Positions 54,778-63,876 of a DNA stretch of 64,000 nucleotides are shown here, one piece after another. Position 1 is the stretch's first letter. Each line of letters begins with the position of its first letter. Below the pieces are notes generated by a model that had not been told where the DNA came from, searched no databases, and saw only the letters and a program-made list of their open reading frames with translations. Source of the DNA: Jiella sonneratiae (GTDB taxonomy: Bacteria; Pseudomonadota; Alphaproteobacteria; Rhizobiales; Rhizobiaceae); contig NZ_JAFMPY010000004.1 of assembly GCF_017353515.1 (NCBI RefSeq), positions 62,001 to 126,000 of the forward strand, read 5' to 3'. A program made the translations under genes and the position numbers.

Positions 54778-55634
54778 AGGTCCTTTGCGAGGCGGGGGTC
54801 CAGCGCGTCGCGCAGCCCGTCGCCGATCAGCTGCAGGCTGAGCACGGCGAGCGAGATGGCGATGCCGGGATAAAGGATCAGATAGAGCGCCTGGTCGATG
54901 TACTGGCGTCCTTCGTTCACCATCGTGCCCCAGGTCGGGATGGACGGGTCGACGCCGACCCCGAGGAAGGAGAGGCCCGCTTCGGCGAGCATCGCATAGG
55001 CGAAGATGAAGGTCGCCTGGACGGTCACCGGCGAGACGATGTTCGGCAAGACGTGCCAGGCCATGATCGACAGGTCGGAGGAGCCGAGCGCCCGCGCCGC
55101 CTCGACATAGGGCAGTTCGCGGATGACCAGCGTTGCGGCGCGGACGATGCGGGCGATGCGCGGCATGTAGACGATCGACAGCGCCAGGACGACGTTGGCG
55201 ACCGAGCCGCCGAGGATGGCGACGAGGGCGATGGCGAGGAGGATGTCCGGAAACGCCATCATCGCGTCGATCAGCCTCGACAGCGGCGCGTCGAGGCGGC
55301 GGAAGAAGCCGGCGGCAAGGCCGATGACGATGCCGAGCGCCGTCGACAAGAGCGACACGCCGAGCCCGATCGTGAGCGACACCCGGCCGGCGAAGAGCAG
55401 CCGCGAGAGAACGTCCCGGCCGAAGGCGTCGGCGCCGAGGAGATAGGTGCCGAAGGGCGGCGACAGCCGCGCGCGGATCGACATGCGGGCCGGATCGGCC
55501 GGCGCGATGACGGGCGCGAGCAGCGCCGCCGCAAGGATCAGCAGGAAGACGACGAGCGCGATCACCACCGCCGGACGCGCCATGAGGCTGCGCAGCAGGC
55601 CGGGATCGTCGGAGACCGATGCCGCGGCGGCCAT
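54774..55634 (-). CDS. Dipeptide-type ABC permease (DppC-like)
   Basis: A 286-residue permease with an N-terminal helix near 20-40 and five further helices. Signatures: HLLGADAFGRDVLSR-like segment LLGADAFGRDVLSRLLFAG, VEAARALGSSDLSIMAWHVLPN (EAA loop) and FLGVGVDPSIPTWGTMV. Starts one base into the DppB stop (TGATG). Confidence 0.94.
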   Translation of the reverse strand: MAAAASVSDDPGLLRSLMARPAVVIALVVFLLILAAALLAPVIAPADPARMSIRARLSPPFGTYLLGADAFGRDVLSRLLFAGRVSLTIGLGVSLLSTALGIVIGLAAGFFRRLDAPLSRLIDAMMAFPDILLAIALVAILGGSVANVVLALSIVYMPRIARIVRAATLVIRELPYVEAARALGSSDLSIMAWHVLPNIVSPVTVQATFIFAYAMLAEAGLSFLGVGVDPSIPTWGTMVNEGRQYIDQALYLILYPGIAISLAVLSLQLIGDGLRDALDPRLAKDL

Positions 55635-56575
55635 CAGTAGCGCACCCTCTTGTCGATCAAGAGATAGAGCAGATCGACCAGGAGATTGATCAGGATGTAG
55701 AGCGCCGCGACGACGATCAGCGTGCCCTGGATGATCGGATAGTCGCGCCTGAGCACGGCGCCGACGACGAGACTGCCCATGCCGGGAATGTTGAACACGC
55801 GCTCGGTCACGACGGCGCCGGAGACGAGCAGCGCGAAGGTCAGCCCGACCACCGTGACGATCGGGATCGCGGCGTTCTTGAGGGCGTGCTTCAGGACGAC
55901 GCGGGCCTCGGACATGCCCTTGGAGCGGGCGGTGCGGATGTAGTCCTCGCCGAGGACGTCGAGCATCGAGGCGCGCGTGAAGCGTAGGATCAGCGCCGAA
56001 TTGACGATGCCGAGCACGATCGACGGCAGGATGAGATAGCCCATGCGGTCGAGGAAGGTCGAACTCGGCCCGCCATAGCCCGAGGCCGGAAACCAGCCGA
56101 GGCCGGTGGCGAGCCAGCGCTGCAGCACGAGGCCGGTCCAGAAGGACGGGACGGAGGCGGCGAGCATGGCGGTGGAGACCGCCCCCTGGTCCGCGAGGCC
56201 GCCTCGGCGATAGGCGACGAAGATGCCGATCGGCACGGCGATGGCGATCGAGAAAATCAGCGAGAACAAGGCGAGGAAGGTGGTCGGCTCGGCGCGCTCG
56301 GCGAGGACGGAAAGCACCGGCCGGCGGAAGAACAGCGACTGGCCGAGATCGCCCTGGACCGCGCTTAGGAGGAACTTGCCGAACTGGACGAGGATCGGCT
56401 GGTCGAGGCCGAGTTCGGCGCGAAGCTGTGCGGCGTCCTGGGGCGTCGCGTCCGGTCCGAGCATCAGCGCGGCCGGATCGCCCGGCGCGACGCGCACGAT
56501 GACGAAGGTGATGGTCAGCACCAGGAACAGCACCACCACCATGCCGACGAGGCGATTGAGGACGTATTTCAGCAT
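55634..56575 (-). CDS. Dipeptide-type ABC permease (DppB-like)
   Basis: A 313-residue permease: first helix MLKYVLNRLVGMVVVLFLVLTITF, APGDPAALMLGPDATPQDAAQLRAELGLDQP (shown in part), and the EAA-like segment YIRTARSKGMSEARVVLKHALKNA. ATG at 56575; the longer frame to 56608 lacks support. It is separated from the binding-protein gene by a 243-base gap with a repeat. Confidence 0.94.
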   Translation of the reverse strand: MLKYVLNRLVGMVVVLFLVLTITFVIVRVAPGDPAALMLGPDATPQDAAQLRAELGLDQPILVQFGKFLLSAVQGDLGQSLFFRRPVLSVLAERAEPTTFLALFSLIFSIAIAVPIGIFVAYRRGGLADQGAVSTAMLAASVPSFWTGLVLQRWLATGLGWFPASGYGGPSSTFLDRMGYLILPSIVLGIVNSALILRFTRASMLDVLGEDYIRTARSKGMSEARVVLKHALKNAAIPIVTVVGLTFALLVSGAVVTERVFNIPGMGSLVVGAVLRRDYPIIQGTLIVVAALYILINLLVDLLYLLIDKRVRY

Positions 56576-56604
56576 TGCCGGGGCCGGATCTGCGACGGAG
56601 GAGA

Positions 56605-56690
56605 GCATGATCCCGAAAGCGGGGGCCGGCTTTCGGAAAAGATCATGCGCAATCGAGAAGAGAGAGCGGGATGACGAGCGAGGCTCGGTT
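56605..56690. repeat. RIME-like mosaic palindromic repeat
   Basis: GAGCATGATCCCGAAAGC (56603-56620) is mirrored by GCTTTCGGAAAAGATCATGC (56629-56648), then AGCGGGATGACGAGCGAG (about 56667-56684). This layout of a GATCATGC palindrome followed by a GCGGGATGACG palindrome is that of rhizobial intergenic mosaic elements. It lies between the binding-protein and DppB genes, inside the transport operon. The rest of the gap (56576-56818) is gene-free. Confidence 0.7.
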
Positions 56691-56818
56691 CATTCCGCCC
56701 GAGGCGGCGCCGTCGAAACGACGGCGCGCGGATGGGCTGGGAAGGCTGGGCGTCCGGGCGCGGCCGATGCGGAGCGGGCGGACGCCCCAACGCCGTCCGC
56801 CCCGCGCCGTCCCCCGCC

Positions 56819-58339
56819 CTATTTCTTCGCGGCGTCCCAGAAATGCGGCCAGGGAGACGGTGTGACGCCCTGAAGCGTCTTCGCCTCGCCGGTCAGGGCG
56901 TTGAAGTTGCCGACCTTGATGAAGCCGACGTCGTCGTATTCCTCCGCCTGCATCTTCGCGAACAGCGCCTGGCGCTTTTCCGGATCGGTCTCGGAGACGA
57001 AGGCGTCGACCGTCTCGTCCTTCTTCGGCTCGCTCCAGCCGATGCGCGAGGAGGGGAACCACATGTCGGTGAGGGCCGGTTCCGGCAGGAACGGCGAATG
57101 GGTGATGTAGACGTCCCAGAGCGCCGGGTCGTTGCGCCGCTGGCCGAGCGTCGCCCAGTCGACGACGTCCATCTGGACCTTGAAGCCGGCGGCCTCGAGC
57201 GCCTGCTTGGCGACCTCGGCCATCTTGTAGTGGAACTCGTATTGCCGCGAGGTCAGGATGCGCAGCGGCGTGCCGTCGTAGCCCGCCTCCTTCAGGAGTT
57301 CGCCGGCCTTTTCAGGGTCGTTCTGATTGTAGGCCTTCGTGCCTTCCTCGCTGTGCCAGGCCCAGCCTTCCGGATAGAGGGCGCCGTCGACCTTGAAGAA
57401 CTTGTCGTCCCCGAAGGCGGCGAACAGCATGTCGTCGAAGGGCAGGGCGGCGAGCAGGGCCTCGCGGATCTTCTTGTCGGTGAGAAGGCCCGCCTTGTGA
57501 TTGATCGCCCAGACCGGCCAGCCGAAATTCTCCAGGAGCACCGGCTTGGCCTTGTCGCTCTTCTCGATGCGGTCGTAGCTCTCCGCCGGCAGGGAATCGG
57601 CGAAATCGAACTGGCCGGAGACGAGGCCCTCGACGCGGGTGTTGGCGTCCGGCACCGGGATGAAGCGGATCTCGTCGGGAACCTGGCCGCGCTTGCCGGC
57701 CGAGCCGTTCGCCGGCTCGTCGCGCGGCACGAAGCCCTTGAAGGGCACGAGCTGCAGATACTGGTCCGGAACGTGCTCGCCATATTCGTAGGGGCCGGTG
57801 CCGACGACCTTGTCGATCTGGCCGTCGCCCTCGGGAACGATCTCGGAAGGATAGATCGCCGCCGCCGAATTGGAGAAGGCGAGCAGCGAGAGAAGCGGCG
57901 CATAGGGCGACTTCATCTTGATCTCGACGGCGAGCGGGCCCTTGGCGGTGACGCTCTCGACCTTGTCCGCGACGGTCTTGCCGCGCGAGGCGATCTTCAG
58001 CCAGCGTTCCAGCGAGGCGACGACGTCGGCGGAATCGAGCTTGGAGCCGTCGGAGAAGCTGACGCCGTCGCGCAGCGCGATCTCGTAGGTCTTGCCGTCG
58101 TCGGAAATCTTCGGAAGATCCTTGGCGAGCAGCGGCGCGACGTTCCACTCGCCGTCGAAGGTGTAGAGCGTCTCGACGACGTGCTGGGTGACGATCGAGA
58201 CGACGTCCTTGGTGGAGACCATCGGATCGAGCGTATCCGGCTCGCCGACGATCGCGACGTTGATGACGTTCTTCGCCAACGCCGGGACGGCGACGGTGGC
58301 GAGTGCCGCGGCGAGCACGATGGACAGGGATCGCTTCAT
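56819..58339 (-). CDS. Dipeptide-type ABC binding protein (DppA-like)
   Basis: A 506-residue family 5 extracellular solute-binding protein. Sec signal MKRSLSIVLAAALATVAVPALA, cleaved near residue 22. The mature protein has VAIVGEPDTLDPMVSTKDV, LRDGVSFSDGSKLDSADVVASLERW (in part), VGTGPYEYGEHVPDQY and REALLAALPFDDML. Family members bind peptides, nickel, glutathione, opines or other compounds; the enzymes here favour an N-acyl or peptide-like ligand. First gene of its minus-strand operon. Confidence 0.93.
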   Translation of the reverse strand: MKRSLSIVLAAALATVAVPALAKNVINVAIVGEPDTLDPMVSTKDVVSIVTQHVVETLYTFDGEWNVAPLLAKDLPKISDDGKTYEIALRDGVSFSDGSKLDSADVVASLERWLKIASRGKTVADKVESVTAKGPLAVEIKMKSPYAPLLSLLAFSNSAAAIYPSEIVPEGDGQIDKVVGTGPYEYGEHVPDQYLQLVPFKGFVPRDEPANGSAGKRGQVPDEIRFIPVPDANTRVEGLVSGQFDFADSLPAESYDRIEKSDKAKPVLLENFGWPVWAINHKAGLLTDKKIREALLAALPFDDMLFAAFGDDKFFKVDGALYPEGWAWHSEEGTKAYNQNDPEKAGELLKEAGYDGTPLRILTSRQYEFHYKMAEVAKQALEAAGFKVQMDVVDWATLGQRRNDPALWDVYITHSPFLPEPALTDMWFPSSRIGWSEPKKDETVDAFVSETDPEKRQALFAKMQAEEYDDVGFIKVGNFNALTGEAKTLQGVTPSPWPHFWDAAKK

Positions 58340-58622
58340 GCACCTATTCCTCTATTAGAGAATGCCATCCATAATAGAAGATGTTGGTCTGGACTTGATC
58401 CGCCTGTCAAGTCGCTTCGCGCGCCGCGCACGACAAACGGCGTCCGCCGCAGCCGGGCACGGGCTTGCGGTGACGATCGCGGAGGGTCGGATGATGCGGA
58501 AAGGTCGGAAGAACGGGCGCTGGCCGCGGGCGGGCCTTCGCCCGGCCGCGGCGATGCCCGCCGGTCGCCCCGCCGGTCGCGTCGCGGCGGCGTTGCGGCC
58601 GAGTTCGGGCGGAGGGCCCGGC
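58340..58622 (-). promoter_or_regulatory. Dpp operon promoter region with TCTATTA palindrome
   Basis: In this 283-base gap, TCTATTA-N14-TAATAGA (58351-58378) is a perfect 7-bp inverted repeat just upstream of the DppA-like start. On the minus strand it contains TATTAT, a good -10 hexamer, so a bound regulator would block the promoter. A TTGACA hexamer lies near 58410 but too far for standard spacing. The remainder toward the TRAP gene is GC-rich and featureless. Confidence 0.5.
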
Positions 58623-59957
58623 CTATTTCATCAGCGCCAGGAGGGCGTGGGAGAGTTCCGGAAAGGCCGCGATGATCGCGAGGCCGATCAGGCTGGTGAT
58701 CAGGAAGGGGATGGCGCCGACCGCGATCTTCTCCAGCGACAGCCGGGTGATGTTGGCGGCGACGAACAGGTTGATCCCGACCGGCGGGGTGAACAGGCCG
58801 ATGGCGAGGTTGACCATCAGCGCGACGCCGAACCAGACCGGGTCCCAGCCGAGCTGGTGCACCACCGGCATGAAGATCGGCAGGGCGATGAACATGATGG
58901 TGATCGCGTCCATGAACATGCCGGCGACGAGGACCACCAGCATGATGACCGCGAGGATGACCCATTCGTTGCCGCTCATCGAAAGCAGCGCGCCGGAATA
59001 CTTGCCGACGAGGTCGTCCACCGTCACCACCCAGCCGAACAGGCTGGCGAAGGTGACGACCAGCATGACGACGGCCGAGGAGGCGCTGGCCTCGACGAGG
59101 GCGGAATAGAGCGTCGCGACGGTGAGGCTGCGGTAGATGACGAGGCCGACGAGGAGCGCGTAGACCGTGGCGACCACCGCCGCCTCGGTCGGCGTGAAGA
59201 TGCCGGCATAGATGCCGCCGAGGATGACCACCGGCGTCAGCAGGCCCCAGAACGCGTCGACGAAGGCGCGGCCGAGCCGCTCCGGATAGGAGAGGCCGGC
59301 ATAGGGATCGGGCGAGAGCGCCGAAAGGCCGCGGCCGGAGGCGGCGAGGGCCTTCGCGTGGCGCGCCTTGCCGGCGAAGGGCAGCGTCAGGATCATCAGG
59401 ACGCCCATGACGAGGCCGGGGACGATCGCGGCGATGAACAATTGGGCGATCGAGGTGTCGGCGATGACACCGTAGATGACGAGGCCGATCGACGGCGGAA
59501 TGACGATCGACAGCGCGGCGCCGGTGCAGACGAGGGCAGCCGCGAAGGGCTTCGGATAGCCGTCCTCCTCCATGCCGCGGATGATCAGCGGGCCGATCGC
59601 CGCGACCGAGGCGGGGCCGGAGCCGGAGACGGCGCCCCAGAACAGGCAGACCACCGTGCCGACGACGCCCATTCCGCCGGGCAGCGCCCCGACGAGGACG
59701 CGGAAGAAGCGGATCATCCGCTCGGCGATGCCGACCGTGCCCATCAGCGCGCCGGCGAGGATGAAGAACGGGATGGCGAGCAGCGAGAACTTGGCGATGC
59801 CGCTCGCAAGCAGATCGCCGACGAGATCGAGGCCGAAGCCGATCTGCCACATCGCATAGAGCGAGGCGAGGCCGAGCGAGAAGGCGACGGGCACCCGCAG
59901 CGCCAGAAGCACGAAGAACAGGATCACCATCTCGGTGCCGGGATCGAGGCCGAGCAT
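58623..59957 (-). CDS. TRAP transporter large permease (DctM-like)
   Basis: A 444-residue membrane protein with about twelve helices: VAFSLGLASLYAMW, PFFILAGALMGTVGIAERMI, GSGPASVAAIGPLI, PPSIGLVIYGVI and FTPPVGINLFVAANI are DctM landmarks. It catalyses sodium-driven uptake of the organic acid delivered by the binding protein. A single base separates it from the DctQ stop. Confidence 0.95.
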   Translation of the reverse strand: MLGLDPGTEMVILFFVLLALRVPVAFSLGLASLYAMWQIGFGLDLVGDLLASGIAKFSLLAIPFFILAGALMGTVGIAERMIRFFRVLVGALPGGMGVVGTVVCLFWGAVSGSGPASVAAIGPLIIRGMEEDGYPKPFAAALVCTGAALSIVIPPSIGLVIYGVIADTSIAQLFIAAIVPGLVMGVLMILTLPFAGKARHAKALAASGRGLSALSPDPYAGLSYPERLGRAFVDAFWGLLTPVVILGGIYAGIFTPTEAAVVATVYALLVGLVIYRSLTVATLYSALVEASASSAVVMLVVTFASLFGWVVTVDDLVGKYSGALLSMSGNEWVILAVIMLVVLVAGMFMDAITIMFIALPIFMPVVHQLGWDPVWFGVALMVNLAIGLFTPPVGINLFVAANITRLSLEKIAVGAIPFLITSLIGLAIIAAFPELSHALLALMK

Positions 59958-59958
59958 C

Positions 59959-60465
59959 TCAGACGCCTCCCTTGCCGTCGCCGGGCCCGTAGGGCCGCCC
60001 GTCGCCGGCGGTACGCCATTCTGAGAACCCCGCCTCGACGAGCCGGACCGCGATCATCAGGAAGCCGAGCGGCAGCGCCGCCGAGACGTACCATTCGGGG
60101 ATCTGCATGCCGGAGGAGGTGACGCCGCTCTGGTACTGGTTCTGGACGAGGCCGAGGGTGAACCAGGCCGACAGCGCGAGCAGCAGGATCGACAGCGCCG
60201 CCGAGAGCGCGACGGCCGCCCTGCGCCCGGCGGCGGGCAAAAGGTCGGTCAAAAGCGTCACCGCCAGATGCTCGCCCCGCCGGGCGGCGATCGCAGCGCC
60301 GAAGACGGTGATGATCAGGAAGCCGTCGAGCAGCAGTTCCTGCGTCGCGGCGAAGGAATAGCTCGTCAGGTAGCGCACCACGACGTTGACGAAGCCGAGA
60401 ATGGTCATGGCGAGGAAGACGACCGCACAGACGATCTTCTCCGCCTCGTCGAGGAGGTAGCGCAT
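59959..60465 (-). CDS. TRAP transporter small permease (DctQ-like)
   Basis: A 168-residue protein with four helices: ICAVVFLAMTILGFVNVVVRY, ELLLDGFLIITVFGAAIAARRGEHLAV, ILLLALSAWFTLGLVQNQYQSG and a last helix with PLGFLMIAVRLVEAG. The RRGEHL motif is typical of DctQ. Forms the membrane complex with DctM. Confidence 0.92.
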   Translation of the reverse strand: MRYLLDEAEKIVCAVVFLAMTILGFVNVVVRYLTSYSFAATQELLLDGFLIITVFGAAIAARRGEHLAVTLLTDLLPAAGRRAAVALSAALSILLLALSAWFTLGLVQNQYQSGVTSSGMQIPEWYVSAALPLGFLMIAVRLVEAGFSEWRTAGDGRPYGPGDGKGGV

Positions 60466-60574
60466 CGGGATCTCGTCGGGGTGAAACGGAACGGCGGGGG
60501 TAGTGCCGTCGGCGCCGCGGGCGTCGAAACCTCAGCCGGGCACGGGCCGGGCAGGGCCGGGCGGCGGCCGGACA

Positions 60575-60604
60575 GGGGTGGGGCTGCCGCGGCGGCCCCA
60601 CCCC
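60575..60604 (-). promoter_or_regulatory. Stem-loop after the TRAP binding-protein gene
   Basis: GGGGTGGGGC-(10)-GCCCCACCCC is a perfect 10-bp stem ten bases past the DctP-like stop, with a self-complementary loop (GCCGCGGC). There is no T-run. It lies in the 149-base gap before the small permease and probably limits readthrough or protects the binding-protein mRNA. Confidence 0.6.
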
Positions 60605-60614
60605 GTCTTGCGGC

Positions 60615-61640
60615 TTACTTCGCCTCGGCCTTCTTGCCGCCGGCGTCGATCGTCTCCTGGAAGAGGCCCACCAGATCCGGACCGACCTTCTTCGCCCAGG
60701 TGTCGAAGGCCGGCTTCGTCGCCTCGCGGAAGGCGTCGATCTCGGCGTCGGAGGGCTGGTAGATCTCCATCCCCTTCTCCTTCAGGAAGTCAATGCCCTT
60801 GGCGGTGTCCTCGCGGGTGATGGTCTTCTGGTAGTCCATCGCCTCTTCGGCCGCCGAGCGCACCATCTCCTTGGTCTTGTCGTCCCAGGAGTTCCACAGC
60901 TTCTCGGAGACACCGACGAAGATCGGATCGTAGGAATAGTGCCAGGTGGTCAGGTACTTCTGCACCTCGTAGACCCGCTGCGGGATGATCACCGCGCCGA
61001 TCGGGTTTTCCTGGCCGTCGACGACGCCCTGCTGCAGCGCCGAGAAGGTCTCGGTCCACTGCATCTGCTGCGGGTTGGCGCCGAGCGCGTTCATCACGTC
61101 GATGTACATCGGGCCGGCGACGCGCATCTTCAGGCCCTTCATGTCGTCGGGCGTCTTGACCGGATGGACGTTGTTGGTGACCTCGCGGAAGCCGTTTTCG
61201 CCCCAGGCGAGCACGACGATGCCGTGCTCGGCCATGATCTCTTCCATCTTCTTGCCCGGCTCGCCGGACGTCGTCGCGTCGACGTCGTCGTAGCCGGAAT
61301 AGAGATAGGGCAGCGAGAACACCGCCATTTCCGGCACCAGCGGCGTGACGTTGATCGCCGAGGTGACGACGAAGTCGAGGGCGCCGCGGCCGACCATCTC
61401 GGCCTGCTTCATCTGGTCGCCGCCGGTCAGCTGCGCCATCGGGAAGATGCGGACGTCCATCTCGCCGCCGGACTTCTCCTTGAGCAGCTCGTTGAACTTC
61501 TCCGCACCCTTCTGCCAGGTGGTCGAGTCGTTGGTGTTGTGGGACAGCCGGAACGTCTTGGCCTCGACGGGCGTGAGCGCGGTGGCCGCGATCGCCGCGA
61601 CGAGAGCCGCGACGGCGGCGAGGGGCTTCAGTCTCATCAT
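60615..61640 (-). CDS. TRAP transporter binding protein (DctP-like)
   Basis: About 341 residues with a Sec signal (LKPLAAVAALVAAIAATALTPVEA). The mature protein has the DctP pattern: FRLSHNTNDSTTWQKGAEKF, VAGPMYIDVMNALGANPQQM (conserved Arg pairing with the carboxylate just before: LKMRVAG), and DGQENPIGAVI. Ligands are usually carboxylates. Tandem ATGs at 61640 and 61637 follow GGAGGA. Divergent from the IclR gene. Confidence 0.94.
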   Translation of the reverse strand: MMRLKPLAAVAALVAAIAATALTPVEAKTFRLSHNTNDSTTWQKGAEKFNELLKEKSGGEMDVRIFPMAQLTGGDQMKQAEMVGRGALDFVVTSAINVTPLVPEMAVFSLPYLYSGYDDVDATTSGEPGKKMEEIMAEHGIVVLAWGENGFREVTNNVHPVKTPDDMKGLKMRVAGPMYIDVMNALGANPQQMQWTETFSALQQGVVDGQENPIGAVIIPQRVYEVQKYLTTWHYSYDPIFVGVSEKLWNSWDDKTKEMVRSAAEEAMDYQKTITREDTAKGIDFLKEKGMEIYQPSDAEIDAFREATKPAFDTWAKKVGPDLVGLFQETIDAGGKKAEAK

Positions 61641-61690
61641 GTCTCCTCCCGGATTGAATCGTCGATCGCGGGCCGGACCCTCTCCCAGGC

Positions 61691-61705
61691 GTCCACATGA
61701 TGGAC
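61691..61705. promoter_or_regulatory. Candidate operator in the TRAP / IclR divergent gap
   Basis: GTCCA-CATGA-TGGAC is a perfect inverted repeat 51 bases upstream of the DctP-like start and about 90 bases before the IclR start. Placement fits autoregulation and control of the transporter by the neighbouring IclR protein. Confidence 0.4.
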
Positions 61706-61795
61706 TGACAGCACCGCGAATGCGGCGCAAGGTGCCACTCAATGGCGGCCCTTGCAAGTTTAATTCGATTCTCCGACAATGTGCGGGTCGGGAAC

Positions 61796-62710
61796 ATGTC
61801 CACCATCTGGATGGAGCGGCGGTTGGATACGCTGGAAAAGGCGATGCCGGAAGCGGCGGGAACGCAGAGCGTCGACCGGGCGCTGATGCTGCTCTCGCTG
61901 ATCGGCCGCCATGGCGAGGCGGGCATGTCGCTCGCCGCGGTGGTGGCCGGCAGCGGGCTGAACCGCCCGACCGCGCGGCGGCTGCTTCTCGCCCTGATGC
62001 GCTCGCGGCTCGTCGAGCAGGAGCCGGAGACCCGCCGCTATTTCCTCGGCGAGGAGGCCTATGTGCTCGGCGTCCTCGCCTCGCACCGCTTCGGCTTCCT
62101 CGACTGCGCCCTCGAAAGCCTCGCCAGCCTGTCGCGCACCAGCGGCGACACCAGCTTCGCCTCGGTGCGGCGCGGCGACTTCGCGGTCTGCCTGCACCGC
62201 GAGGAGGGGGCGTTTCCGATCCGCACCCATGCGCTGCTGCCCGGCCATCGCCATCCGCTCGGGGTCGGCGCCGGGGCGATGGCGATGCTGGCGGCGCTTT
62301 CCGACGCCGAGATCGAGCCGATCCTCGCCGCCAATGCGCCGCTGCTCGAGGAGCGCTATGCCGGCTATCCGCCGGAGACGATCCGCGCCGACGTGGCCTT
62401 TGCCCGCCAGCACGGCTTCTCGCTCAATCCGGGGCGCGTCCTCGCCAATTCCTGGGCGATCGGAATGGCGGTGCGCTATCCGGACGGGCGCATCGCCGGG
62501 GCGCTGTCGATCGCCGCGATCGACAGCCGCATGGGCGATGCGCGCCAGGGCGAGCTCGCCGGCCATCTCGGTCGCGAGGTCGCAAGGGTCGAGGCGCGGC
62601 TCGCGCGACGCTTTGCGGCGCCGCCTTCCGGCGCGGCGCGGCCGGCTGGCGGGAGGGGCCGGGGCGCGACGCCCCGCGACGACATTTCAATGGGAGGTAT
62701 CGGATCATGA
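61796..62710 (+). CDS. IclR-family transcriptional regulator
   Basis: About 304 residues: winged helix (TQSVDRALMLLSLIGRHGEAG, recognition region SGLNRPTARRLLLALM), then the effector domain with GHRHPLGVGAGAMAMLAALSD and RIAGALSIAAIDSRM. Start uncertain: ATG at 61796 chosen, but an ATG at 61844 has the better ribosome site (GGAAAAGG). The C-terminus ends in a disordered Gly/Arg/Pro tail, and the stop overlaps the thiolase ATG (ATGA), so regulator and thiolase are co-transcribed. Confidence 0.9.
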   Translation: MSTIWMERRLDTLEKAMPEAAGTQSVDRALMLLSLIGRHGEAGMSLAAVVAGSGLNRPTARRLLLALMRSRLVEQEPETRRYFLGEEAYVLGVLASHRFGFLDCALESLASLSRTSGDTSFASVRRGDFAVCLHREEGAFPIRTHALLPGHRHPLGVGAGAMAMLAALSDAEIEPILAANAPLLEERYAGYPPETIRADVAFARQHGFSLNPGRVLANSWAIGMAVRYPDGRIAGALSIAAIDSRMGDARQGELAGHLGREVARVEARLARRFAAPPSGAARPAGGRGRGATPRDDISMGGIGS

Positions 62711-63876
62711 CGAAGGCGCGCATCGTCGGCTGGTCGCACAGCCGTTTCGGCAAGTCGGAGGCACCCTCGACCGAGGCGCTGATGCGCGAGGTCGTCGGCC
62801 CCGCCATCGCCCATGCCGGCATCGAGACGTCCGACGTCGACGGCGTCTTCGTCGGCGTCATGAACAACGGCTTCTCCAAGCAGGACTTCCAGGGCGCCCT
62901 CGTCGGCATGGCCCATGACGGGCTCGGCCAGGTGCCGGCGGTGCGGCTGGAAAACGCCTGCGCCACCGGCTCGGCGGCGCTCTACACGGCGATGGACTTC
63001 ATCGAGGCGGGGCGCGGCCGCGTCGCCGTCGTCGTCGGCGCCGAGAAGATGACGGCGATCCCGACCGTCGAGGTCGGCGACATTCTGCTCGGCGCGAGCT
63101 ACCGCGCCGAGGAGGCGGAGGTCGAGGGCGGCTTCGCCGGCATCTTCGGCCGCATCGCCCAGACCTATTTCCAGAAGTTCGGCGACCGCTCGGAGGAACT
63201 CGCGATGATCGCCGCGAAGAACCATTCGAACGGCATGGCGAACCCTTACGCCCACATGCGCAAGGACTTCGGCTTCGACTTCTGCAACACCGTCTCCGAC
63301 AAGAACCCCTATGTCGCGGGGCCCTTGCGGCGCACCGACTGTTCGCTGGTCTCGGACGGCGCCGCTGCGATCGTCCTTGCCGACGAGGAGACCGCCGAGA
63401 CGCTGGAGCGGGCGATCGCCTTCAGGGCGCGCCAGCACGCCAACGACGTCCTCGCCATCTCGCGGCGCGATCCGACCGAGTTCGCCGGCGCCCGCACGGC
63501 CTGGGCGAGAGCCCTGGAGGAGGCGGGGCTGACGCTCGACGACCTCGACCTCGTCGAGACCCACGACTGTTTCACCATCGCCGAGATGATCGAATACGAG
63601 GCGATGGGCCTCGCCAAACGCGGCGAGGGCTACAAGGTGGTGCGCGAGGGGATCACGCGGAAGGACGGCAGGCTGCCGGTGAACGCCTCCGGCGGCCTGA
63701 AGTCGAAGGGCCATCCGATCGGCGCGACCGGCGTCTCGATGCACGTCATGGCGGCGATGCAGCTGATGGAAGAGGCCGGCGACATGCAGGTCCAGGGTGC
63801 GAAAACCGCCGGCGTGTTCAACATGGGCGGCGCCGCCGTCGCCAACTACGTATCGATCCTCGAGCGGGTGAAATGA
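62707..63876 (+). CDS. Thiolase-family protein (SCP-x-like acetyl-CoA acetyltransferase)
   Basis: A 389-residue thiolase of the SCP2/SCP-x-like group: nucleophile Cys85 in LENACATGSAALYTA, VGAEKMTAIPT, the ETHDCFTIAE box near 283 and NASGGLKSKGHPIGATG with the catalytic His, ending FNMGGAAVANYVSILE. It catalyses CoA-dependent thiolytic cleavage or a related acyl transfer. Together with the acyl-CoA ligase that follows it suggests beta-oxidation-like breakdown of an acid imported by the TRAP system. Confidence 0.92.
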   Translation: MTKARIVGWSHSRFGKSEAPSTEALMREVVGPAIAHAGIETSDVDGVFVGVMNNGFSKQDFQGALVGMAHDGLGQVPAVRLENACATGSAALYTAMDFIEAGRGRVAVVVGAEKMTAIPTVEVGDILLGASYRAEEAEVEGGFAGIFGRIAQTYFQKFGDRSEELAMIAAKNHSNGMANPYAHMRKDFGFDFCNTVSDKNPYVAGPLRRTDCSLVSDGAAAIVLADEETAETLERAIAFRARQHANDVLAISRRDPTEFAGARTAWARALEEAGLTLDDLDLVETHDCFTIAEMIEYEAMGLAKRGEGYKVVREGITRKDGRLPVNASGGLKSKGHPIGATGVSMHVMAAMQLMEEAGDMQVQGAKTAGVFNMGGAAVANYVSILERVK

